Source: Pseudoflavonifractor phocaeensis (GTDB taxonomy: Bacteria; Bacillota; Clostridia; Oscillospirales; Oscillospiraceae). From it: 60,720 nt of DNA. Shown here piece by piece: positions 1 through 8,096 of this stretch. The position numbers were made by a program, and so were the translations under genes. The first letter of the stretch is position 1; each line of letters begins with the position of its first letter. The stretch is taken from contig NZ_JACJLC010000012.1 of the NCBI RefSeq assembly GCF_016901955.1, forward strand, positions 1 to 60,720, read 5' to 3'. The notes under the pieces were generated by a model. That model was given only the letters and a program-made list of their open reading frames with translations, was not told the DNA's origin and ran no database searches.

Positions 1-290
1 CCCCCCTCCACGGTGAAAAAGCCGTGGCGCAGCTTTTCCAGGGCGGTGTGGGCCGAGGCTTTGGTGGCGATCTCCAGCACCAGGCCCAGCTCCTCCGGCT
101 CCACCGGTTCCCCCCCCGACAGGGGGGCCTCCCCCGATGGCAGCACCGCCGTCATGGGCCGCCCCGCCCGCAGCCGCAGCTCCTCCGCCCGGGCCTGCTC
201 CGCCGGGGGCAGGCCCTCCGCCCACCGCCGCAGCCGGGGGGGCAGCAGAGAGGCTGCCTGCAAATACCGCTTGTCCCCATGCCGATCCAT
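1..290 (-). CDS. spoIIIAA: Stage III sporulation protein AA, N-terminal part (cut by window start)
   Basis: The minus strand is open from an ATG at 290 to the window edge (about 96 codons). The start is preceded by an AAGGA-type site. The product has the N-terminal SpoIIIAA pattern: an EELRLRAGRP segment near residues 39-48 and FFTVEGG at the truncated end, which leads into the family's conserved glycine-rich stretch. SpoIIIAA is the RecA/secretion-like ATPase of the SpoIIIA-SpoIIQ channel that links mother cell and forespore; its ATPase core lies outside the window. Recognition rests on this N-terminal motif and on the sporulation genes elsewhere in the window. The plus-strand ORFs here are shadows. 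Confidence 0.85.
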   Translation of the reverse strand, partial: MDRHGDKRYLQAASLLPPRLRRWAEGLPPAEQARAEELRLRAGRPMTAVLPSGEAPLSGGEPVEPEELGLVLEIATKASAHTALEKLRHGFFTVEG

Positions 291-351
291 GTGGTCACAT
301 CCTTCGCTTCCGTTTGCTCTAAGCCTATGAGGGCCCGTCCCCCTTTATGAC

Positions 352-390
352 CGCAAAAAAAGAGCCCGCCGCGTTTGCGGCAGGCTCCCC
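352..390 (-). terminator. Intrinsic terminator after the GNAT gene
   Basis: A 10-bp stem with one mismatch (arms 363-372 and 377-386, loop GTTT) is followed on the minus strand by seven T. It lies directly after the stop of the GNAT gene. Its inner stem has the TGCCGC core seen in several other hairpins of this window. Confidence 0.85.
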
Positions 391-392
391 TG

Positions 393-944
393 TCAGATCA
401 GGAATTTTATCATTTTGCTCTCGTCGGCATAGCTGCCGTCGTCGTACTTCAAGGCCCGGAGGTTTTTTCCGGTCTCCCGGAATCCAAACCGTTCATACAG
501 CCTTCTTGCCCGGTGATTCCCGTCCACAACCTCCAGCTCCACCTGCTCATAGCCCAGCCTTCCGGCAAGAAAGAGCGCGTACTCCAGCAGGGCCGAGCCG
601 ACGCCAAGACCCCACCATTCCTTCCGCAGGGCCACGGAAAAATCGCACCTGTGAGCGACGCGGCGCATACCACCCTTGGGCATGAGGGCGCAATTGCCCG
701 CCAGGACCCCGTCCACCTCCGCCAGCATCATAAACGCCTGGGGGCGGTCCTTCATTTCCTCCAAAAGCTGTTCTTCCTCCTGGAGCGTAAAGGTGATCTC
801 ATCCTCATACCGGAGCAGGAAGGGCGTCTCGGCGCTGACCGCCCGGAAACAGGCCAGCATGGCCGCCCCGTCCTTCCCGTGGGCGGAGCGCAAAATGCAG
901 GCCCGGCCATCCTTCAGTACCAGGGTCTTTTCTTCAAACGTCAT
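393..944 (-). CDS. GNAT family N-acetyltransferase
   Basis: This 183-residue protein covers one GNAT domain. The acetyl-CoA motif A appears as WWGLGVGSALLE (about residues 110-121), followed by VDGNHRARRLYERFGF, the usual motif B with the tyrosine before the C-terminal strands. The family transfers acetyl groups from acetyl-CoA to amines; the substrate cannot be told from sequence. It lies 21 bases after lgt, probably as the last gene of the transcript rodA/M16/lgt, and ends at a clear terminator. A GAGGA site precedes the ATG. Confidence 0.85.
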   Translation of the reverse strand: MTFEEKTLVLKDGRACILRSAHGKDGAAMLACFRAVSAETPFLLRYEDEITFTLQEEEQLLEEMKDRPQAFMMLAEVDGVLAGNCALMPKGGMRRVAHRCDFSVALRKEWWGLGVGSALLEYALFLAGRLGYEQVELEVVDGNHRARRLYERFGFRETGKNLRALKYDDGSYADESKMIKFLI

Positions 945-965
945 TTTTCTGTCCTCTGCTGTGAG

Positions 966-2036
966 TTATTTTTTCTTCTCCTCCAGCACCAGCACCTCTT
1001 TCAGGTCGGACCGGCTCTTCAGCATGTCGATCATCTCCGCTTTCTCCTCCGGGTCGGCTCCCTGAGGGAGAGCGTACTCCTCGGTGCGGGCGAAATCCCG
1101 GGCCAGGCGTTTTTTCTGCTTCTCCAGCCAGACGCCCCCCTGCCCCTCAGGGTAGACCAGGGCCACCGTCCGGCGGTTGCGGCGCATCTGATTCACCCAC
1201 AGCCGTTCCGGGTCGTGCTTGCGGAAGGCCAGCAGATAGATCAGCAGGCAGATAGCGATGAGGGCGGTGACAAAACCGAATACCTGAGATACCCGGATGG
1301 GGGTATTGAAAAAGTACAGGCTATCGGAGCGCAGGCCCTCGATAAAGCCACGGCCCATCCCGTACCAGGCAAAGTAGCTCAAAAAGATCTGTCCGTCAAA
1401 TTTCCGCCATTTCCTGGCCACCAGGATCAGCAGGCACAGGCCCAGCAGGTTCCACAGGGATTCGTACAGGAAGGTGGGATGGACCTCCGCATACTGCCGC
1501 ACTCCGTCCACATACTGGTAGACCCCCATCCGCCAGGGCAGATCGGTGGGGCCTCCATAGGCCTCAATGTTGACGAAGTTGCCCCACCGACCCACCATCT
1601 GGCCGATAAGCATCCCGAAGGAGCCCAGGTCGGCAAAGGCCAAAAACTTGATCTTGCGCACCTTGCAGAACACCAGCAGGGTGAGCACCGCGGCGATGAC
1701 CCCGCCGTAGATGGCCAGACCGCCGTCCCAGATGCGCACCATGGCCCCAAAATCCAGGGAGCCGTCGGCCCGCCGGTAGAGGTCCAGGTAGAAGATAATG
1801 TAGTAGAGCCGGGCCCCGATGATGGACAGGGGCACGGCGAAGAAGAGCATGTCGATGATCTCGTCCTGGCGGATGCCGAACTGGGGGGCCTTGCGGGAGC
1901 AGTACACCACCGCCAGCAGGAAGCCGGCGGCGATGATGACTCCGTACCAATATACCGGCCAGCTGCCCAGCCGGAAGGCCACCCGGTTCAGCTCCAGCTC
2001 CAGGCCGAGGCCGGGAAAGGTGACGGTCCCCGTCAT
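966..2036 (-). CDS. lgt: Prolipoprotein diacylglyceryl transferase with a long charged C-terminal tail
   Basis: Lgt moves diacylglycerol from phosphatidylglycerol to the lipobox cysteine of prolipoproteins at the cytoplasmic membrane. The protein has several membrane segments, the Lgt signature GRWGNFVNIEAYGG, and HPTFLYESLWN. The start chosen is the ATG at 2036, which overlaps the stop of the upstream peptidase gene as ATGA and has a GGGAGGG site; a longer frame to 2093 would run into that gene. At 356 residues it is longer than a usual Lgt (about 260-290). The extra part is a hydrophilic tail of roughly 90 residues rich in K, R and E, with no domain I recognise. Confidence 0.93.
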   Translation of the reverse strand: MTGTVTFPGLGLELELNRVAFRLGSWPVYWYGVIIAAGFLLAVVYCSRKAPQFGIRQDEIIDMLFFAVPLSIIGARLYYIIFYLDLYRRADGSLDFGAMVRIWDGGLAIYGGVIAAVLTLLVFCKVRKIKFLAFADLGSFGMLIGQMVGRWGNFVNIEAYGGPTDLPWRMGVYQYVDGVRQYAEVHPTFLYESLWNLLGLCLLILVARKWRKFDGQIFLSYFAWYGMGRGFIEGLRSDSLYFFNTPIRVSQVFGFVTALIAICLLIYLLAFRKHDPERLWVNQMRRNRRTVALVYPEGQGGVWLEKQKKRLARDFARTEEYALPQGADPEEKAEMIDMLKSRSDLKEVLVLEEKKK

Positions 2037-3313
2037 ACGGATCCCTCCCCCGGCCGCACCACGGCCAGGCCGCACCGTTCCGGCGTCACCCACCGGCGGA
2101 GCAGGTCTTCCACGCGGGCCTGGGTGATGCTGTCGAACACCTCAGGGAAGCGGAGGAATTCCGCCCCGGCGAAGTGGCTCTGGGCCATGTTGATGCACAG
2201 ATACTCAAAGGAGTTGAGCCCCCGGACCTTTGCCCCGTACATGCCCTTTTTCAGCCGGGAGAAGAGGGCGGGGTCAATGCCCTCCCGGGCCAGCCGGGCC
2301 CCCTCCTCCAGCACCGCGTCCCGCACGGCGGCGGGGTCCCTGCTCTCCCCGCCCGCCGCCATCAGAGCGCAGCCGGGATAGACCTCAAAGCCGTAGCCAA
2401 AATTCTTGTTGATGAGCCCCTGACTGTACAGCCTGGCGTACAGGGGACTGGAGCTGCCCAGCAGGGCCTCGCAGGCCAGCTCCCCTGCCAGCTCCTGGGC
2501 CATCCAGGCCTCCCCCCGCTGGGCGGGGTCGCACTTGAAGCCCAGCTGGAAAATTGGGGTGGACACCGCCATGGTCAGCTCCTTCTCCCCCTTGGCGGCC
2601 CGTGGCTCCTCCTCCCCGCCGTAGTCCCGGTCGATGTGGCCCAGGGACTGGACGGGCAGGATCTCCTTGGCCACGGCGCACACCCGCTCCGGGTCCACGT
2701 CCCCCGCCACGGTGAGCACCATGTTGGAGGGGTTGTAAAAAGCCTTGTGACAGGAGTAGAGGGTGCCGGCGGTGATGTGGGAGATGGACTCCTGGGTGCC
2801 GGCGATGGGCACCCGGATGGGATGGTGGTCGTACAGGCACTCCATCAGGGCATAGAACACCTGATTCTCCGGGTCGTCCTCCACCATGCGGATCTCCTGA
2901 CCAATGATGCCCTGCTCCTTGTCCACGCTCTCTTGGGTGAACCAGGGCACCGACACGAAGGAGAGAAGGATGCGCAGGTTGTCAAAGAACTTCTCGGTGC
3001 TCTCAAAGTAATAGCCGGTGATGGCGGAGCTGGTGAAGGCGTTGGGAGAAGCCCCGTTGGCAGCCAGGTCCTGGAGGGCGTTGCCCTCCTTGGTGTCGAA
3101 CATCTTGTGCTCCAGGAAGTGGGCCACCCCGGCCGGGGTATTCTTCCACCGGCCCTCCTGGAAAAAGCGCATGTCCATGCCCCCGTAGTTGGTGGCGAAA
3201 AAGGCGTAGCTCTTCTGAAAATCCCGGCGGCGGTCCACATAGATATGCAGGCCGTTTTCCAGGATCTCGTGGAACACGGTCTCCCCCAGCCGGGGATACT
3301 GCTTGCTTACCAT
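2033..3313 (-). CDS. M16 family zinc peptidase (YmfH-like), active-type subunit
   Basis: This 426-residue M16 metallopeptidase has the inverted zinc motif HFLEH (in GVAHFLEHKMF) in its N-terminal half, with the downstream glutamate expected in the following helix. The C-terminal half has the usual inactive repeat. It starts 4 bases after the stop of a second M16-family gene, and its stop overlaps lgt. In Firmicutes such YmfF/YmfH pairs form a two-chain peptidase with one zinc site. The natural substrate is unknown; some relatives act on secreted or leader peptides. Confidence 0.88.
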   Translation of the reverse strand: MVSKQYPRLGETVFHEILENGLHIYVDRRRDFQKSYAFFATNYGGMDMRFFQEGRWKNTPAGVAHFLEHKMFDTKEGNALQDLAANGASPNAFTSSAITGYYFESTEKFFDNLRILLSFVSVPWFTQESVDKEQGIIGQEIRMVEDDPENQVFYALMECLYDHHPIRVPIAGTQESISHITAGTLYSCHKAFYNPSNMVLTVAGDVDPERVCAVAKEILPVQSLGHIDRDYGGEEEPRAAKGEKELTMAVSTPIFQLGFKCDPAQRGEAWMAQELAGELACEALLGSSSPLYARLYSQGLINKNFGYGFEVYPGCALMAAGGESRDPAAVRDAVLEEGARLAREGIDPALFSRLKKGMYGAKVRGLNSFEYLCINMAQSHFAGAEFLRFPEVFDSITQARVEDLLRRWVTPERCGLAVVRPGEGSV

Positions 3314-3317
3314 AGGC

Positions 3318-4592
3318 TCAATCCCTGCCTTTCAGGAAATACACGGTGTCCAGCGTCAGGTCCTGGGCGGCCTGGATCACCTGCTGCCGGGTGACGGCCT
3401 CCACCCGCTCCACCATCTGGTCGGGACCGGCGGACAGACCGGCGGCGCTCTGACCAAGCCAGTAGTCCTCCAGGTGGCCCTGGGAATCCAGGGTAGTGCG
3501 CAGGGTGCTCACCACCGAGCGGCGGGCCCACTCCAGCTCGTCGTCGGAGAATTCCCCGGTCTGACAGCGGTAGAGCTGGGAGAGGATCTCGGCTTCCGCC
3601 TGGCCTACCTTGTCGAATTCCACACCGGAGGCTACCAGCATCACGTCCTTATATTTCATCAGCCCGGAGCTGGCGTAGTAGCACAGGCTCAGCTTCTCCC
3701 GCACGTTCATGAACAGCTTGGAGGTGGTGGTTCCGCCGTAGATGGCGTTGGCCAGCATGAGAGCGGGATAACCCTCGTCCCAGGCGTCGCAATGGGTGCG
3801 GAAGCCCATGGACAGCTTGCCCTGGGTCACGTCCAGGGCCTCCTCCACCCGGCGTGGAGGCTTGGGGGCGGTTCCCTTGGCCGGCCGGGCCAGGTCCATC
3901 CGGGTTCCGTCCCGGGGCAGACCGGCCAGCAACGGGGCAAAGGCGGCCTCCACCCGCTCCGGCTCCGCCGAGCCGCAGTAGTACAGCTCCACTCGGGCCA
4001 GCGTGAGCAGGCTCTGATAGGCTGTCCACAAGCTCTGAGGGGTGATGGCCTCCACGGCGGTCAGGCTGCCCAGCTTATCCACCCCGAAGGGCTCCCCTGC
4101 GCACATCTCCTCCACCACCCGCAGTTGGGCATACTGCCGCTTGTCGTTGACCTGGGCCTTGATGCGGTCGGTCAGGTTGGCCTTCTCCTGGCGGGTGTAG
4201 TCGGGGCAGAAGGCCCCGTCCTGAGTGTACGGCTGGAGCACCAGCTCGGCCATCAGGGCGGCGGCGGGCTCCAGCACCTTCTCCCCCTCCAGGGCATAGG
4301 CGTCGTCCAAAAAGCTGCCCATGAAGCCCACGCACTGAGTCTCCCCCTTTTTACGGATCATAGGCTCCAGGGAGCCGCCGTACAGCTCGTCCAGAGCGGC
4401 GGAGATGGACTCCAGATCGGGGTGCCGCAGGGAACCCCGGCGAAGCACCATGGGCGTCAGGGCGTGGAGGGCGGCCCGTTCATCCTTCAGGGGTGTGAGG
4501 AATTGTACGCCCAGCGTACAGGATTTGAATTTTTTCGTCTGCACCGCGGTGAGCCAGACGCCAGACTGCAACTGCGTCCTTGTGACCTTCAT
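3318..4592 (-). CDS. M16 peptidase-like partner protein lacking the zinc motif (YmfF-like)
   Basis: This 424-residue protein has the M16 fold pattern, but at the position of HxxEH it reads HALTPMVLRRG, so the glutamate and second histidine are missing. Later motifs such as GGTTTSKLF and NVREKLSLCYYA match the C-terminal repeat of M16B proteins. The likely role is a non-catalytic subunit that pairs with the active M16 protein encoded 4 bases downstream. The start at 4592 has an AAAGGA site about 13 bases upstream, which is a long spacing, so the start is slightly uncertain. Confidence 0.85.
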   Translation of the reverse strand: MKVTRTQLQSGVWLTAVQTKKFKSCTLGVQFLTPLKDERAALHALTPMVLRRGSLRHPDLESISAALDELYGGSLEPMIRKKGETQCVGFMGSFLDDAYALEGEKVLEPAAALMAELVLQPYTQDGAFCPDYTRQEKANLTDRIKAQVNDKRQYAQLRVVEEMCAGEPFGVDKLGSLTAVEAITPQSLWTAYQSLLTLARVELYYCGSAEPERVEAAFAPLLAGLPRDGTRMDLARPAKGTAPKPPRRVEEALDVTQGKLSMGFRTHCDAWDEGYPALMLANAIYGGTTTSKLFMNVREKLSLCYYASSGLMKYKDVMLVASGVEFDKVGQAEAEILSQLYRCQTGEFSDDELEWARRSVVSTLRTTLDSQGHLEDYWLGQSAAGLSAGPDQMVERVEAVTRQQVIQAAQDLTLDTVYFLKGRD

Positions 4593-4664
4593 AGGCAGCG
4601 ATCCGTCCTTTCTTGGTTACAACATAGCCTGCCACAATGGGCAAAGGGTATTCATCAAATTTGA

Positions 4665-5855
4665 CTAGAGCTGACTGCGGTCCCGTAGCCAGCTGGGCAG
4701 GGAGCGCATCTTGATACTGGACACCAGGCCCATGGCGGCGTACATGGTGATAATAGAGGAGCCGCCGTAGCTGACGAAGGGGAGGGTGAGACCCACCACC
4801 GGGAAGATATACAGGCACATGCCCACATTGACACCCACCTGGGCGATGAGCATTCCGGCATATCCCATGGCGATGAAGGCGCTCTGGGGGGAGCAGGCCC
4901 GGCGGGACACCCAGATACACCGCAGGATGATGGCGGTGAGGATAGCCAGCAGCAGCACACAGCCCACCAGGCCGAACTCCTCCCCGCACACGGCGAAGAT
5001 CTCGTCAGTCTCCCGGGCGGGCAGGCTGGACTCGCTGGTGCTCTGGGTCTGGATGCCCTGGAGGTAGCCCATGCCGGTAAGGCCGCCGCTGCCGATGGCC
5101 AGGATGCTGCGGGTCTGCTGCCACCCCCGGCCCAGAGTCTGCTCGGTGATCGTGTCCTGATTGCCGGTGAGATGGTCAATGACCACGGTGAACCGCTTCA
5201 TATAGTACATATCCTTCACATGGGGCCAGATCAGCACCAGTCCAACGGCGCACACTACGATGGCCAGCAGGAACCACCGCTTTTTCACGCCCCCGGCCCA
5301 GGCCATGATGACGAAAATGAGCAGATAGGTCAGGCCCATGCCGAAGTCGCCCGAGGTCACCGCCACCACCCCGAACATGAACAGAGTATGCCCGGCGATC
5401 TGGAACACAGAAGTGGGCCGGCTGATCCCGCGCTCCTGCAAGCGGCTGATCTGTAGGGCCAGCAGCAGCACGAAGGTGAGCTTTGCCAGCTCGGCGGGCT
5501 GCAAATTGACGGGAAAGCCGGGAATGTGGAGCCAGCTGCGGTTTCCGTTGACCTCCACCCCCAGGGGGGTGCGCACCAGGGCGTTGATGACCAGGTTGAA
5601 CACCAGCAGCCACTTCCAGAATTTATCCACGAACAGCTCGATGTCCACCGAGGACATGAGCATATAGATCACAACGCCCATGAGGATGGCTACCGTCTGC
5701 ACGATCATGCAGCGGGCGGCATCCCCCGCGCCCAGATAGCGGGTGGCGCTGAAAATGAGCACCAGGCCGAAGCCGCTGGCCATCAGGCAGAGGGTCAGCA
5801 GCAGCCGGTCTCCCTGTTCAAAAAAGGCCCGCATGGAGTCTTTGATCCAGGACAA
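4665..5855 (-). CDS. rodA: SEDS-family peptidoglycan glycosyltransferase, RodA type
   Basis: SEDS proteins polymerise lipid II into glycan strands with a class B PBP. This 396-residue protein has about ten membrane segments and the SEDS landmarks GNRSWLHIPGFPVNLQPAE, TSGDFGMGLTYLLIF and YGGSSIITMYAAMGL. No PBP or FtsZ-cluster gene is adjacent. RodA is preferred over FtsW or SpoVE from overall pattern and from the lack of division genes nearby, but a sporulation paralogue is possible. Translation starts at TTG (5855) behind a strong AAGGAGGTG site. Confidence 0.88.
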   Translation of the reverse strand: MSWIKDSMRAFFEQGDRLLLTLCLMASGFGLVLIFSATRYLGAGDAARCMIVQTVAILMGVVIYMLMSSVDIELFVDKFWKWLLVFNLVINALVRTPLGVEVNGNRSWLHIPGFPVNLQPAELAKLTFVLLLALQISRLQERGISRPTSVFQIAGHTLFMFGVVAVTSGDFGMGLTYLLIFVIMAWAGGVKKRWFLLAIVVCAVGLVLIWPHVKDMYYMKRFTVVIDHLTGNQDTITEQTLGRGWQQTRSILAIGSGGLTGMGYLQGIQTQSTSESSLPARETDEIFAVCGEEFGLVGCVLLLAILTAIILRCIWVSRRACSPQSAFIAMGYAGMLIAQVGVNVGMCLYIFPVVGLTLPFVSYGGSSIITMYAAMGLVSSIKMRSLPSWLRDRSQL

Positions 5856-5906
5856 CCGCCCACCTCCTTTTCATTTCTGCCCGGAGATCCGGACATGTGT
5901 CAAATT

Positions 5907-5936
5907 AGTTTACCATCTTTTTTGCGTTTGGTAAAC
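5907..5936 (-). promoter_or_regulatory. Candidate rodA promoter overlapped by an inverted repeat
   Basis: On the minus strand TTTACC (-35) and TAAACT (-10) are 17 bases apart. The two arms of a perfect 7-base inverted repeat, GTTTACC (5908-5914) and GGTAAAC (5930-5936), coincide with the two promoter hexamers. A protein dimer or a hairpin could use them; this is inferred only from the layout. Confidence 0.5.
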
Positions 5937-5947
5937 AGGTGTGTTAT

Positions 5948-5994
5948 AATCAGCTTGCCGAAAAAGTTTTTTGGGCAAGCTGATTGGTTTTTTT
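5948..5994 (+). terminator. Long hairpin with U-tract in the rodA-tsaE gap
   Basis: Perfect 12-base arms (5948-5959 and 5974-5985) enclose an A-run/T-run loop and are followed by GG and seven T, the form of an intrinsic terminator read on the plus strand. No plus-strand gene lies just upstream, so it may be a leader element or the remnant of a small element. The rest of the 290-base gap (5856-6147) is AT-richer than the surroundings and shows only the rodA promoter candidate and weak hairpins. Confidence 0.5.
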
Positions 5995-6147
5995 AAACTA
6001 CAAAAAAGTTTTAAAAAACCTCTGACTGGCCGCGAAAGACAACCCTGACGGTTTTCTTTTACACTATCTTTCCCTCCAACCCCTGTGAGGGCCGGTTTTT
6101 TCGGCAACAAAATCTTCACGAAAACTTCACACTTCAAGAGGTGCTAT

Positions 6148-6576
6148 ATGGAAATTATAACCAATTCCTCGGCCGAGACCGAGGCTGTCGGGGCGGCGCT
6201 GGCGGAAGGGCTGGAGCCTGGGGCGGTGATCGCCTTTACCGGCGACCTGGGAGCGGGCAAGACCGCCTTTACCCGGGGGCTGGCCCGGGGCTTGGGGGTG
6301 GAGGAGCGGATCACCAGCCCCACCTTTACCATTGTCAATGAGTACGATGGGGGGCGGCTGCCCCTGTTCCACTTTGATATGTACCGCCTGGCCTCGGCGG
6401 AGGAGCTCTTCGACATCGGCTGGGAGGACTACCTGGCCCGGGGGGGCGTGTGTGCTGTGGAGTGGAGCGAAAATATCCAAGAGGCCCTGGAGGAAGGAAC
6501 CATCCGGGTAGATATCCGCCGGGGGGACCACGACGACCAGAGGATCATCACCATTACGGGAGGGGTACAGCCATGA
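6148..6576 (+). CDS. tsaE: tRNA threonylcarbamoyladenosine synthesis ATPase TsaE
   Basis: TsaE is the P-loop ATPase that works with TsaB and TsaD to install t6A at position 37 of ANN-decoding tRNAs. The Walker A motif GDLGAGKT is at residues 32-39, followed by [11 protein letters not shown] and FDMYRL, both typical of the family. The 142-residue start at 6148 is chosen because an AGAGGTG site stands before it; an upstream in-frame ATG at 6085 would add a tail lacking family similarity. Its stop overlaps tsaB as ATGA. Confidence 0.94.
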   Translation: MEIITNSSAETEAVGAALAEGLEPGAVIAFTGDLGAGKTAFTRGLARGLGVEERITSPTFTIVNEYDGGRLPLFHFDMYRLASAEELFDIGWEDYLARGGVCAVEWSENIQEALEEGTIRVDIRRGDHDDQRIITITGGVQP

Positions 6577-7283
6577 AGATACTTGCCCTGGAGTCCTCGG
6601 CGGTAGCCTGTTCGGCGGCCCTGTGCGAGGACGAGAAGCTTATCGCCCAGTCCTATCAGAACAACGGCCTCACCCACTCGGTGACCCTCATGCCCATGGC
6701 CACCTCCCTGCTGGCCAACTGTGGGGTGGGCCTGGAGGAGGTGGACGTCATCGCCGTGGCGGCGGGACCGGGCTCCTTCACCGGCCTGCGTATCGGGGTG
6801 GCCGCCGCCAAGGGCCTGGCCTGGACGGGGAATAAGCCTTGCGCCCCCTGCTCCACTCTGGAATCCATGGCCTGGAGCCTGGCCCACACCGGATTGGAGA
6901 TCTGTGCCGTTATGGACGCCCGCCGCCAGCAGGTGTATAACGCCCGCTTTTCCAGCGACGGGAATACCATTGCCCGCCTCACCCCAGACCGGGCCATCTC
7001 CCTGGCCCAGCTGGGGGAGGAATTAAAAATCTGCGGAAAACCGCAATTGCTGGTTGGAGACGGCGGGGTTTTATGCTATACTACCCTCAAAGAGCTGGGG
7101 CTGGACGTCCGCCTGGCGCCCCCCCACCTGCAGTTTCAGAGCGCCTGGGGCGTTGCCCGGTGCGGTCTGGAGCTGGCTCGGCAGGGCCTGCTGACCGACG
7201 GGGCGGGCCTGGCACCCAACTACCATCGCCTCTCCCAGGCTGAACGGGAGCGGCTGGCAAAAGAACAAAGCAAAGGGGAATAG
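6573..7283 (+). CDS. tsaB: tRNA threonylcarbamoyladenosine synthesis protein TsaB
   Basis: This 236-residue protein of the ASKHA (actin-like) fold acts as a non-catalytic partner of TsaD. The start ILALESS and the conserved [15 protein letters not shown] segment (about residues 66-80) identify it. It overlaps tsaE by four bases. In many Firmicutes rimI and tsaD follow tsaB; here upp follows after 4 bases and neither rimI nor tsaD is in the window. A promoter-like TATACT exists inside the gene but there is no reason to give it weight. Confidence 0.93.
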   Translation: MKILALESSAVACSAALCEDEKLIAQSYQNNGLTHSVTLMPMATSLLANCGVGLEEVDVIAVAAGPGSFTGLRIGVAAAKGLAWTGNKPCAPCSTLESMAWSLAHTGLEICAVMDARRQQVYNARFSSDGNTIARLTPDRAISLAQLGEELKICGKPQLLVGDGGVLCYTTLKELGLDVRLAPPHLQFQSAWGVARCGLELARQGLLTDGAGLAPNYHRLSQAERERLAKEQSKGE

Positions 7284-7287
7284 CGCC

Positions 7288-7923
7288 ATGGAAATGGAAA
7301 AAGTACACATTCTGGACCACCCGCTCCTGCAGCACAAGCTGTCCATCCTCCGGGATGAGAACACCGGCGTCAAGGACTTCCGTCAGGTGGTCTCCGAGAT
7401 CGCCACCCTCATGTGCTATGAGGCTACCCGGGACCTGCCCATGGAGGAAGTGGAAATCAAAACCCCCATCTGCACCGGAAAGTTCAAGACCATTGCCGGC
7501 AAGAAGCTGGCCATCGTACCCGTGCTGCGGGCCGGTCTGGGCATGGTGGACGGCATCCTGACCCTGATCCCCTCCGCCAAGGTGGGCCACATCGGCCTGT
7601 ACCGGGACCCCGACACCCTGGAACCGGTGGAGTACTACTGCAAGATGCCCACCGATATCGCCGAGCGTGAGGTCATCATCCTGGATCCCATGCTGGCCAC
7701 CGGCGGCTCCGCCTCCGCCGCCATCCAGTTCATCAAGAACTATGAGGTCAAGCACATCAAGCTGATGAACATCATCGCCGCTCCCGAGGGCATTGAGCGG
7801 GTCCATCATGACCACCCTGACGTGGACATCTACTGCGCCGCCCTGGACGAGAAGCTCAACGACCACGGCTATATCGTCCCCGGTCTGGGGGACGCCGGCG
7901 ACCGGATCTTCGGCACCAAGTAA
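7288..7923 (+). CDS. upp: Uracil phosphoribosyltransferase
   Basis: Upp salvages uracil: uracil + PRPP gives UMP + PPi. The 211-residue protein has [11 protein letters not shown] (substrate region), the PRPP loop [11 protein letters not shown] and the C-terminal [13 protein letters not shown] that binds uracil. The start ATG at 7288 follows an AAAGGGGA site overlapping the end of tsaB; an ATG two codons later is also possible. It is the last gene of the tsaE-tsaB-upp transcript and is followed by a strong terminator. Confidence 0.96.
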   Translation: MEMEKVHILDHPLLQHKLSILRDENTGVKDFRQVVSEIATLMCYEATRDLPMEEVEIKTPICTGKFKTIAGKKLAIVPVLRAGLGMVDGILTLIPSAKVGHIGLYRDPDTLEPVEYYCKMPTDIAEREVIILDPMLATGGSASAAIQFIKNYEVKHIKLMNIIAAPEGIERVHHDHPDVDIYCAALDEKLNDHGYIVPGLGDAGDRIFGTK

Positions 7924-7931
7924 AAACGGCT

Positions 7932-7974
7932 GTAAAAAAATCCTCTTCCCCCCACGGGAAGAGGATTTTTTTAC
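7932..7974. terminator. Bidirectional intrinsic terminator between upp and recD2
   Basis: A 10-bp GC stem (7941-7950 with 7956-7965) is flanked by seven A on the left and seven T on the right, so the hairpin has a U-tract in either direction. It can end upp transcription on the plus strand and recD2 transcription on the minus strand after the REP cluster. Confidence 0.92.
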
Positions 7975-7981
7975 GGCTTGC

Positions 7982-8096
7982 GTAGGAGCGGCCTGTGGCC
8001 GCCCGGCGGAACGGGTCCCGCCCGCACGGATAAGACCGTATCGTCTGTGTAGGGGCGGGTCCCAGACCCGCCCGGCGTATCGTTTCCCGCCCCTAC
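7982..8096. repeat. Cluster of REP-like palindromes behind recD2
   Basis: The stretch holds a diverged unit starting GTAGGAGCGGCC (7982-8005), a unit with a perfect GGCGGGTC/GACCCGCC stem (8049-8074), and an inverted end CCCGCCCCTAC at 8086-8096. All share the form GTAGGGGC, variable stem, GCCCG. This is the same family as the 24-base element found twice inside the RAYT gene at 14913-15413. The inverted end contains the recD2 stop codon. Confidence 0.75.

Noticed and set aside
375-2381. 668-codon plus-strand ORF
   Set aside because: It is the antisense of the GNAT and lgt genes and the end of an M16 gene, all of which have clear motifs; its translation is low-complexity and matches no family.
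3318-4592. Active zinc peptidase
   Set aside because: The HxxEH position reads HALTP, so the metal site is absent; annotated as the partner subunit instead.
5922-5950. Plus-strand promoter TTGCGT-17-TATAAT toward tsaE
   Set aside because: The transcript would start inside the left arm of the 5948-5994 hairpin and no gene start fits; TATAAT here is probably chance in an AT-rich gap.
5910-6137. 75-codon minus-strand ORF in the rodA-tsaE gap
   Set aside because: No ribosome site; the frame runs through the hairpin, whose two arms give similar peptide pieces in both directions, as expected from a palindrome rather than a gene.
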